A DNA stretch of 7,337 bases from Ardenticatenia bacterium (GTDB taxonomy: Bacteria; Chloroflexota; Anaerolineae; Aggregatilineales; Ch27), in contig JALSTC010000754.1 in NCBI GenBank assembly GCA_026983935.1, forward strand, positions 1 through 7,337. Direction: 5' to 3'. The translations under genes and the position numbers were made by a program. Below, piece after piece: positions 1-5,503 of this stretch (the first letter of the stretch is position 1; the number at the start of each line of letters is the position of its first letter). The notes below the pieces were generated by a model, which had not been told where the DNA came from, did no database searches, and worked only from the letters and a program-made list of their open reading frames with translations.

Positions 1-175
1 TATTGGGATGGTTACGCAGTTTGGTGGCCGTGTGGAAGTGTTTCAGCAGAGTATTTCAGGTGAGCAAGTCGTCATTTTGCTATCTCTTGCTGTAGGCATC
101 GCGCTTTTTGCCACGATCCTAACAGCCTGGGGCGCTTCCCGAGAGAAGCCGATGAATGTCCTGCGCTACGAGTGA
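1..175 (+). CDS. FtsX/MacB-type ABC transporter permease, C-terminal end (5' end outside window)
   Basis: Reading from base 2, the frame is open to a TGA at 173-175 and encodes the last 57 residues of a protein whose start lies outside the window. The visible part has a hydrophobic segment (VVILLSLAVGIALFATILTAW) preceded by a Gln-rich extracytoplasmic stretch, and ends in a short basic tail finishing PMNVLRYE. A last membrane helix followed by a short tail with a Pro-x-x-x-Leu-Arg pattern is typical of the C-terminus of FtsX-like permeases (MacB, LolC/E and related). By family knowledge these pair with an ATPase subunit and act at the inner membrane in export or mechanotransmission. The substrate cannot be told from this fragment. 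The next gene on the same strand starts 221 bases later, so it is probably a separate transcription unit. Assignment rests only on the tail, hence moderate confidence. Confidence 0.7.
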   Translation, partial: IGMVTQFGGRVEVFQQSISGEQVVILLSLAVGIALFATILTAWGASREKPMNVLRYE

Positions 176-287
176 TCAAGGCGGCGCAAAAAGTAACACT
201 CCGCGTAGGGGTTGGGGAACAATATCGCTGGCACTTTGGGGCAAGATCGGTTAGTAGTGATAGTATGAGGGGGCGCTCTGAAACGGG

Positions 288-356
288 GGGCCGCACTCTG
301 GCATCTAAACAGTTGATGATATGGCCGTGATTTTGCGGCCCGTCTGTCTTTTAATT
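288..356 (+). terminator. Alternative GC-rich hairpins upstream of fprA (possible terminator or leader structure)
   Basis: In the 221-base gap between the permease and fprA, GGCCG at 323-327 can pair with CGGCC at 336-340 around an 8-base loop, followed by a T-rich run (TCTGTCTTTTAATT, 343-356). The same 3' arm can instead pair over 8 bases with an upstream segment: GGGCCGCA at 288-295 is the exact reverse complement of TGCGGCCC at 334-341. The structure could end the permease transcript or sit in the fprA leader. The short stem has only 5 bp and the T run is interrupted, so this is tentative. I found no convincing sigma-70 promoter pair in the rest of the gap (176-396). Confidence 0.3.
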
Positions 357-380
357 GGCAGAAAACCGAAAACTAGCATA

Positions 381-386
381 AAGGAG
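381..386 (+). promoter_or_regulatory. Ribosome binding site of fprA
   Basis: AAGGAG lies 10 bases upstream of the GTG at 397. This near-perfect Shine-Dalgarno sequence decides the start: the reading frame has no better-placed ATG, and the FAD-binding motif begins about 17 residues in, as expected for the family. Confidence 0.8.
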
Positions 387-396
387 ACGTCTAACA

Positions 397-1824
397 GTGG
401 CACAAATTGGCACAGAAGCAGCACCCTTGCGTGTGGCGATCATTGGCTCCGGACCGTCCGGATTTTACGCGGCTGAATATCTGGAAAAGCAGCCGGATTT
501 ACATGTTGAAATTGACATGTTTGAGCGTCTGCCGACTCCTTTTGGCCTGGTACGAGGCGGTGTTGCCCCCGATCACCAGAAGATTAAATCGGTGACCAAA
601 CTTTATGAACGGATCGCCTCCAAGCCCAACTTCCGCTTTTACGGCAATGTGGAGTTTGGTAAGGACGTCACCCATGACGATCTGGTGAAGCATTATCATG
701 CCATCATCTACGCGGTTGGGGCACAAAGTGATCGCAAGCTCAATATCCCCGGGGAAGACCTGCCGGGCAGCCATTCGGCGACGGAATTTGTTGCCTGGTA
801 CAATGCGCACCCGGATTTTCGGGACAGACAGTTCGATCTGACTCAGGAAAGTGTCGCCGTCATTGGCGTTGGCAACGTGGCGATGGACGTGGCCCGCATC
901 CTGGCTCGTACGCAGGAAGAACTCATGCAGACGGACATTGCTGACTACGCCATGGAGGCACTTGCGAAGAGCAATGTCAAGCGAATCTATGTATTGGGTA
1001 GACGAGGCCCGGCGCAGGCGGCCTTTACCAATGCCGAGATCAAAGAGCTGGGCGAAATGGCCGGGGCGGATATTATCGTTGCGCCGGAAGAAGTTGAGCT
1101 TGATCCATTGAGCAAGGCGTATCTTGAGACAGGAAAGGATCCCAAAGCAGAGAAAAACGTCGAAATCCTGACCGAGTACTCCAAACGCCAGCCCACTGGC
1201 AAACCCAAGCAGGTGATCATGCGCTTCCTGGTATCGCCTGTGGAGTTTATCGGTGAGAAGCGTGTGGAAGCGATCAAACTGGTCAAGAACGAACTTTACG
1301 AACGCGAGGATGGCACGTTGAGGCCGCGCCCCACAGATCAGTATGAGACGATTCCTGTTGGGCTGGTATTCCGTTCAGTCGGCTATCGTGGCGTTCCACT
1401 GCCCGGGGTGCCTTTCTATGATCGTTGGGGGACGATACCCAATGAGAAGGGGCGCGTACTGACCGATTACAGTGATGACGGTCAACAGGTGATCGGTGAA
1501 TATGTGGTTGGATGGATCAAGCGCGGCCCCAGTGGTGTTATTGGCACCAACCGTCCGGATGCCCTTGAGACGGTGGAGATGCTTCTGGAAGACCTTGCCG
1601 CCGGTAAACTGCTGTCACCCTCTGCTCCTGAGGCCGAAGCGGTGGAGAAGTTGGTGGCGGAACGTAAGCCGGACTACATCACGTTTGATGATTGGAAGAT
1701 CATTGACAGGTTGGAGCAGGAGCGTGGCAAGGCAGTCGGGCGTCCGCGCCTCAAGTTTAGCAGTGTGGAAGAAGTGCTGGAAGCGTTGAGAGCAGCCAAG
1801 AGCAATATGCCGGCAGCAGGCTAG
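397..1824 (+). CDS. fprA: Ferredoxin/NADP reductase, adrenodoxin reductase-like (FprA)
   Basis: This 475-residue flavoprotein transfers electrons between NADPH and ferredoxin using FAD, in the cytoplasm. It belongs to the glutathione-reductase-fold FprA/adrenodoxin reductase family, not the plant-type FNR family. Visible motifs are the FAD dinucleotide-binding loop GSGPSG at residues 17-22, the PFGLVRGGVAPDH block at about 48-60, the NADPH-binding GVGNVAMDVAR at 157-167, the GRRGPAQAAFT block at 201-211, FRSVGYRG at 325-332, and the C-terminal FAD-contacting GW-IKRGPSGVIGTN at 372-385. Order, spacing and length (family about 450-480) all fit a complete, intact enzyme. Start is GTG with a strong RBS. 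It is monocistronic as far as can be seen, ends 80 bases before the convergent metal repressor gene, and is followed by a strong hairpin. Family members are often linked with iron metabolism, Fe-S assembly or P450 systems; the actual ferredoxin partner is not in the window. Confidence 0.95.
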   Translation: MAQIGTEAAPLRVAIIGSGPSGFYAAEYLEKQPDLHVEIDMFERLPTPFGLVRGGVAPDHQKIKSVTKLYERIASKPNFRFYGNVEFGKDVTHDDLVKHYHAIIYAVGAQSDRKLNIPGEDLPGSHSATEFVAWYNAHPDFRDRQFDLTQESVAVIGVGNVAMDVARILARTQEELMQTDIADYAMEALAKSNVKRIYVLGRRGPAQAAFTNAEIKELGEMAGADIIVAPEEVELDPLSKAYLETGKDPKAEKNVEILTEYSKRQPTGKPKQVIMRFLVSPVEFIGEKRVEAIKLVKNELYEREDGTLRPRPTDQYETIPVGLVFRSVGYRGVPLPGVPFYDRWGTIPNEKGRVLTDYSDDGQQVIGEYVVGWIKRGPSGVIGTNRPDALETVEMLLEDLAAGKLLSPSAPEAEAVEKLVAERKPDYITFDDWKIIDRLEQERGKAVGRPRLKFSSVEEVLEALRAAKSNMPAAG

Positions 1825-1857
1825 GGGCTTTCCCCCGAAGGCAGCAAAAGGCGAATT

Positions 1858-1895
1858 AACAAGGAGATCGGTGAATTCTGGCCGATCTCCTTGTT
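1858..1895. terminator. Bidirectional hairpin terminator between fprA and the metal repressor gene
   Basis: Bases 1858-1871 and 1882-1895 are perfect reverse complements: a 14-bp stem (AACAAGGAGATCGG on the left arm) with a 10-base loop. It lies in the 80-base gap between two convergent stop codons, 33 bases after the fprA stop and 9 bases after the repressor stop. The right flank is moderately T-rich (TTGTTGGTCTTCTCT) rather than a clean U tract, and the left flank read on the minus strand has CCTTTTG. A symmetric stem at this place most likely stops transcription from both sides. A minor 4-bp GGGG/CCCC hairpin lies at 1824-1835. Confidence 0.75.
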
Positions 1896-1904
1896 GGTCT
1901 TCTC

Positions 1905-2618
1905 TCACTCAACCACAGACGTCAGGAAAATATGACTTGCAATTTCATAGGAAAGCACAGCTTCGCTGTCTTCCACGCGCACATGAACAGGGCCATTAAA
2001 GGGTTCGCGCGCGGTGACCACGACCTGAGCGCCCGGCACCAGCCCCAGCCCGGCAAGATACCTGAGCACATCAGGAGATTGATCCGTAATACGGCTGACA
2101 AGGCATTTGCTGTTCAGTGTGATTTCTGCCAGCGATGCCATTTCCCTCACCGGGACAGTCCCGTCGAGGGCCGGAATAGGATCGCCATGCGGGTCGTGGT
2201 TTGGGTAACCCAGCGCTTTGGCGATTCGGGCCTCAAACTGTTCGGAGATCACATGTTCCAGCCGATCGGCTTCCTCATGTACCTCATCCCATGAATAGCC
2301 AAGTGCTTCAGTCAGGTACATTTCGATCAGCCTGTGGTGACGGACGACTTCTAGCGCGATGCGCTTCCCCGGCTCGGTCAGGCGCAGTCCCTTGTATCTT
2401 TCATATTCCAACAGGCCGTGATCGGCCAGCTTCTTTGCCATTTCAGTCACGGAAGGTGGTTTGATGCCCAATTCCTGGGCCAACAGCGATGTTGGGACTG
2501 GGTCATGCTGGCGTTGCAGTTTGTAAACCGTTTTCAGAAAGTCCTCAACGGCTTCTGTACGCAAAGTGTGAAGGATATCGTCTTTGTCGTCGGGCGGATA
2601 CCGATTGTCTGTAGTCAT
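1905..2618 (-). CDS. DtxR/MntR-family metal-dependent transcriptional repressor with FeoA-like C-terminal domain
   Basis: This 237-residue cytoplasmic regulator binds Fe(II) or Mn(II) and then DNA, repressing metal uptake genes. Residues about 22-83 form a winged helix (LAQELGIKPPSVTEMAKKLADHGLL, then the wing with YKGLRLTEPGK). Residues 85-150 match the dimerization and metal-binding domain (VVRHHRLIEMYL, EEADRLEHVIS, DPHGDPIP). Residues about 155-237 form an SH3-like FeoA domain. By comparison with DtxR, ligand positions are Asp26 (Met10), His95 (His79), Glu99 (Glu83), His114 (His98), Asp118 (Cys102), Glu121 (Glu105) and His122 (His106). Asp replaces both sulfur ligands; MntR also has Asp at the first position. 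The domain plan is that of DtxR/IdeR, so metal choice between Fe and Mn is open and no gene symbol is given. The ATG at 2618 lacks a recognisable Shine-Dalgarno sequence. The gene faces fprA tail to tail and diverges from coaE. Confidence 0.93.
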   Translation of the reverse strand: MTTDNRYPPDDKDDILHTLRTEAVEDFLKTVYKLQRQHDPVPTSLLAQELGIKPPSVTEMAKKLADHGLLEYERYKGLRLTEPGKRIALEVVRHHRLIEMYLTEALGYSWDEVHEEADRLEHVISEQFEARIAKALGYPNHDPHGDPIPALDGTVPVREMASLAEITLNSKCLVSRITDQSPDVLRYLAGLGLVPGAQVVVTAREPFNGPVHVRVEDSEAVLSYEIASHIFLTSVVE

Positions 2619-2641
2619 GGGTTTTGGGACAGTCCAAGTGT

Positions 2642-2668
2642 ATTATATGCTGTCAATGACATTGTAAC
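2642..2668 (-). promoter_or_regulatory. Candidate promoter and operator of the metal repressor gene
   Basis: On the minus strand a perfect TATAAT lies at 2642-2647, 24 bases upstream of the ATG at 2618, which would give a leader of roughly 17 bases without a Shine-Dalgarno sequence. Just upstream is a palindrome, TGTCA-A-TGACA at 2651-2661. The best -35-like hexamer, GTTACA (2663-2668), leaves a 15-base spacer, shorter than ideal. The palindrome sits in the spacer, where an autoregulating repressor could bind; it does not match the known DtxR or MntR box consensus well. The -10 is persuasive, the rest is inference. Confidence 0.4.
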
Positions 2669-2724
2669 CTTGCCGGTATAGGAAATACAAGCCTGTCTTG
2701 GGCAGTAGTGTTCAAGCCGTGTTC

Positions 2725-2730
2725 AAAAGG
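2725..2730 (+). promoter_or_regulatory. Ribosome binding site of coaE
   Basis: AAAAGG lies 7 bases before the ATG at 2738. It is a modest site, but better placed than anything before the in-frame GTG at 2708 or the ATG at 2876, so it favours a product that includes most of the N-terminal extension. Confidence 0.5.
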
Positions 2731-2737
2731 TTCCGGT

Positions 2738-3691
2738 ATGGAAAACATGCGTGCAGATGCCCTGCTGGATGCCCTGATTGCCAGTAAGCTGCTGGTTCTT
2801 GAGAAGGGAACCATTCACTTTCAGTACCCATGGATGGAAAGCGCTCTTCGGCAGGAGCAAGATGGTGTTAAAAGTATGAATGAACAGGCGGCTCTGGCAG
2901 GGTATTGGGGCCAAAAGCTGGTATTGGGATTGACGGGTAATATCGCTGTGGGGAAAAGCACGGTGCTGTCAATGCTGATGAGTCTTGGTGCCCAGGTGAT
3001 AGATGCGGATAATCTGGTGCATGATCTGCGGGAACCGGGCCAACCTGGTTATGATGCTTTGGTGCAGTTGTTGGGGGAAGAGGTACTGCGAGCAGATGGG
3101 CATGTGGACACTGCAAAGCTTGCGGAGAGGGCCTTTCGGGACGTTGCCATTTTGCACAGACTGGAGGAGATATTCCGCCCACTTGTCATAGACCGCGTTG
3201 AGCAGATGGTTCGGGACAGCAAGAAACGTGTTGTGGTCATTGAAGCGATCAAACTACTGGAAGGCGAGCTGAAAGATCACGTGGATGCTGTCTGGGTTGT
3301 GGATGCTCCGCGTGAGCAGCAAATTGAACGTTTAATTGCGACGCGCAGCCTTACCCGCGAGCAGGCCGTTGCCAGAGTAGATGCACAAAACCCTCAAGAG
3401 GCAAAGTTGGCAGCGGCCGATGTGATCATAGATAATGCAGGCGACCTGAGGGAAACACAGCGTCAGGTGCTGGATGCCTGGGCGGATGTGCTGGCAATAC
3501 TGTGGCTGCGCCGCTGGCTTGAGCATGGCCTCATCCAGCGATTTGTGTGTTTCAGTCTTGAAACGGTGGGGGTGCCCTGCACTTCCCCTGATGTTATTTG
3601 GAGTGCATTGGCGGCACTGGCGTCCGGTATCGAGCTGCCTCATGGGATTTCATTGACACAGGCGCAAAGCATTCTGGCCAGCCAGGAATAG
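2738..3691 (+). CDS. coaE: Dephospho-CoA kinase (CoaE) with N- and C-terminal extensions
   Basis: CoaE phosphorylates the ribose 3'-hydroxyl of dephospho-CoA with ATP, the last step of coenzyme A synthesis, in the cytoplasm. Counting from the ATG at 2738 (317 residues), the kinase core spans about 60-250: P-loop GLTGNIAVGKST at 64-75, DADNLVHDL at 89-97, EPGQPGYDALV for substrate binding, LEEIFRPLV at 142-150, EAIKLLEG (replacing the commoner PLLFE block), VWVVDAPREQQIERL at 185-199, and ADVIIDN at 227-233. The core has the normal length of about 190-200. Before it lie about 58 extra residues and after it about 65, neither of which I recognise. I prefer 2738 because AAAAGG (2725-2730) precedes it by 7 bases; an in-frame GTG at 2708 lacks a good site, and the ATG at 2876 would remove the extension but has AGGAG 18 bases away. 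It diverges from the repressor and converges with the SH3b hydrolase gene. Confidence 0.9.
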   Translation: MENMRADALLDALIASKLLVLEKGTIHFQYPWMESALRQEQDGVKSMNEQAALAGYWGQKLVLGLTGNIAVGKSTVLSMLMSLGAQVIDADNLVHDLREPGQPGYDALVQLLGEEVLRADGHVDTAKLAERAFRDVAILHRLEEIFRPLVIDRVEQMVRDSKKRVVVIEAIKLLEGELKDHVDAVWVVDAPREQQIERLIATRSLTREQAVARVDAQNPQEAKLAAADVIIDNAGDLRETQRQVLDAWADVLAILWLRRWLEHGLIQRFVCFSLETVGVPCTSPDVIWSALAALASGIELPHGISLTQAQSILASQE

Positions 3692-3731
3692 TTCGGTGTG
3701 AGGATGCTTCTGGTATTGCACCTGTTGCTTA

Positions 3732-5477
3732 TCACTCCAACGGTGGCAGGTACGGAGAAGACAATGCTGCGAGCAGCGGGCTGCCTGTAAGATCGCATGT
3801 CTCATCCACAGTGGCCGGATGAATCGCTTCCAGGGGCGACTCTGGATTGAATGCGTTGTAAACCAGCCGGGCAATTTCTGCCATTGTCGGCCATGACAGC
3901 TCATAAGGCAGCCAGTCTGGCTGGTATAGGGCCATCGTCAGCACATAGTCCCCACCCGGCGTGAACACGATGGCCGCATCACCATGCGTGTCGGCGATCC
4001 AGCCGTGTTTGTGGGCTACACGGGTTCCAATGGGAACACCGGCCTCGGTCAGCACGTTGATCTGGTTGGCGCTCATCACCTCAATAATCTGGCGGCACTC
4101 GGTTGGTGTAAACTGCTCCGGGAATAGCTCTATCAATGGGCCTTCTTCGTGCACGGCGCATTGATAGACAGCATCCAGGAGCCAGCCCAGGTCCTCTGGC
4201 GTGGACTGGTTATAAGGGTCGGGTGCTGCACGAGTCTGGTCGGCTTCAGTCTGGAGTGTGGTGACTGGCTGTGCTGGCTGTTCAGGCTCGCCAATAACAA
4301 ACGGCGCGACGATGAAAGTATTGAGCAGTCCCAACCGGCGCATGGTATCTGTCACCTGTTGAGCACCTGCAAACGGGTTGCCGTCGCCGATGATTGACAA
4401 AAGCTCGTTGGCTGTGTAGTTCCCGCTGCAAACCATAGTATTGGCGATCAATTCAGCCTCTCTTGCATCCGGGGGGCTGTAGGTCTGTCGGAAGTATTCA
4501 ACCAGAATCGGAATCTTGATCAGGCTCATCCCGCTGTAGGCAATATCCCGTCCCAGCGAGATGCTTTCGCCTGTTGCAAGATTCAGAACGAATACCGAGC
4601 CGAAGCGATCTTCTTCGGGTGCAAATCCAAGACTGAGCAGGTACGCGAGAATGTCGTCGCCAAGTGCCTGCATGTTGACTGGTTCCCTTTGAGCGGGCTG
4701 CGGTGTCAGCGCATCCGGCCAGGGGGGAATGCCAGTGACCACGAACGGCGGTGTGGGTGTAAGCGTGGGCCAGTTGATCTGTTCAGTTGTGATCAATGGC
4801 AGGGCATAAACATCACCGCTGATATTCACGACGTCGGTAAATACCCATCCAATTCGATCTGGCGCATCAGGGAACTCAATCTGCAGCCAGGGATACAGCG
4901 CATGGCGTCCAGTGGCGACATACTGCTGACCGGGAATAAGCCGCCCGATTCGGGGATAGTCAACGCCTGGCCCAAAGCGGACATTAACTTCGTCCTGGGC
5001 CTCAATATAAACCCGATTGACCGCCGTTTCCGGTACAACGGTACTCACTGGCTGATCGATCGTCGGAGTTAAGGTAATCGCTGCTGTTGGCAAAATGCTC
5101 GGTGTGGTTTCCACTACATAAGGGACCTGCGCGAGCGGTACATTCAGTGAGACTAAGTCAGCGAAGACCCAGGCTTTACCTTCCGGGGCAGGGGGATATT
5201 CAATCAGCAGCCAGGGGAAGATTTCATGTTGACCGAAGACTCGATATCGTGTGCCATTAGAGATGGTTCCCAGCAGACTATACTCAATGCCTGGCCCGGA
5301 ACGTAGATTGGCTTCACCAATAGCTTCAGCCAGGATATTGGTCGGTGTCATCTGTGCTGCCGGGGCACCTGCTGCCGGGGCGGATGTGCTGGCGAGAATA
5401 AGCGCCAAGAGCAGAACCAGCACTGTACTGGCCAGCCAGACTCTGGTTTCTTGTTGGGAGTAGTTTATGGTCTTCAT
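3732..5477 (-). CDS. Secreted protein with two SH3b domains and a beta-lactamase-like serine hydrolase domain
   Basis: The 581-residue product starts with an export signal: a short polar N-terminus, a hydrophobic core at about 14-30, then Ala-rich APAAGAPAAQ as a likely cleavage region. Two bacterial SH3 (SH3b) domains follow at about 50-112 and 155-222, sharing the pattern N-[LV]-R-x-GPG-[IV]-[ED]-Y and FPWL/YPWL...WVF. Pro/Thr-rich linkers lie at 113-152 and 226-265. Residues about 265-545 resemble the class A beta-lactamase/D-Ala-D-Ala peptidase fold (Beta-lactamase2 type): Ser-x-x-Lys as SLIK at 318-321, SGN at 351-353 in place of SDN, and KHG at 490-492 in place of K[TS]G. I cannot see the omega-loop Glu of true class A beta-lactamases, so I do not call it a resistance enzyme. 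It probably acts outside the membrane, with SH3b domains binding wall or other polymers. It begins 26 bases after the RNase H stop, probably in one operon. The ATG lacks a clear Shine-Dalgarno sequence. No clear terminator is visible in the 40 bases separating it from coaE. Confidence 0.88.
   Translation of the reverse strand: MKTINYSQQETRVWLASTVLVLLLALILASTSAPAAGAPAAQMTPTNILAEAIGEANLRSGPGIEYSLLGTISNGTRYRVFGQHEIFPWLLIEYPPAPEGKAWVFADLVSLNVPLAQVPYVVETTPSILPTAAITLTPTIDQPVSTVVPETAVNRVYIEAQDEVNVRFGPGVDYPRIGRLIPGQQYVATGRHALYPWLQIEFPDAPDRIGWVFTDVVNISGDVYALPLITTEQINWPTLTPTPPFVVTGIPPWPDALTPQPAQREPVNMQALGDDILAYLLSLGFAPEEDRFGSVFVLNLATGESISLGRDIAYSGMSLIKIPILVEYFRQTYSPPDAREAELIANTMVCSGNYTANELLSIIGDGNPFAGAQQVTDTMRRLGLLNTFIVAPFVIGEPEQPAQPVTTLQTEADQTRAAPDPYNQSTPEDLGWLLDAVYQCAVHEEGPLIELFPEQFTPTECRQIIEVMSANQINVLTEAGVPIGTRVAHKHGWIADTHGDAAIVFTPGGDYVLTMALYQPDWLPYELSWPTMAEIARLVYNAFNPESPLEAIHPATVDETCDLTGSPLLAALSSPYLPPLE
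4812..5330 (-). repeat. Tandem SH3b domain duplication within the hydrolase gene
   Basis: Two coding segments, about 5142-5330 and 4812-5015, encode SH3b domains that align over almost their full length (EANLRSGPGIEYSLLG against EVNVRFGPGVDYPRIG; FPWLLIEYPPAP against YPWLQIEFPDAP; WVFADLVSL against WVFTDVVNI). They are separated by a Thr/Pro-rich linker. The similarity points to an internal duplication that has since diverged at DNA level. Confidence 0.8.
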
Positions 5478-5503
5478 GGGGCAGAATCATAACGCAAATG
5501 GCG

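Noticed and set aside
72..296. Minus-strand 74-residue open frame over the permease end and the intergenic gap
   Set aside because: It overlaps a well-supported permease C-terminus, shows no family motif, and is composed of a low-order Ser/Arg/Pro-rich mix typical of an antisense frame.
2708..2737. GTG at 2708 as the start of coaE
   Set aside because: No ribosome site precedes it, whereas AAAAGG precedes the ATG at 2738 by 7 bases; it would only add 10 residues of no recognisable kind.
2738..3688. Possible internal repeat between the N- and C-terminal extensions of CoaE (both end in an Ala/Ser-rich helix closing with QE)
   Set aside because: Only a few scattered positions match by eye (such as ALxAL and the final QE), which is within chance for helical Ala/Leu-rich segments.
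3732..5477. Antibiotic-resistance beta-lactamase
   Set aside because: The omega-loop Glu and the canonical SDN and K[TS]G motifs are not present; the fused SH3b domains also point to a wall-related role.
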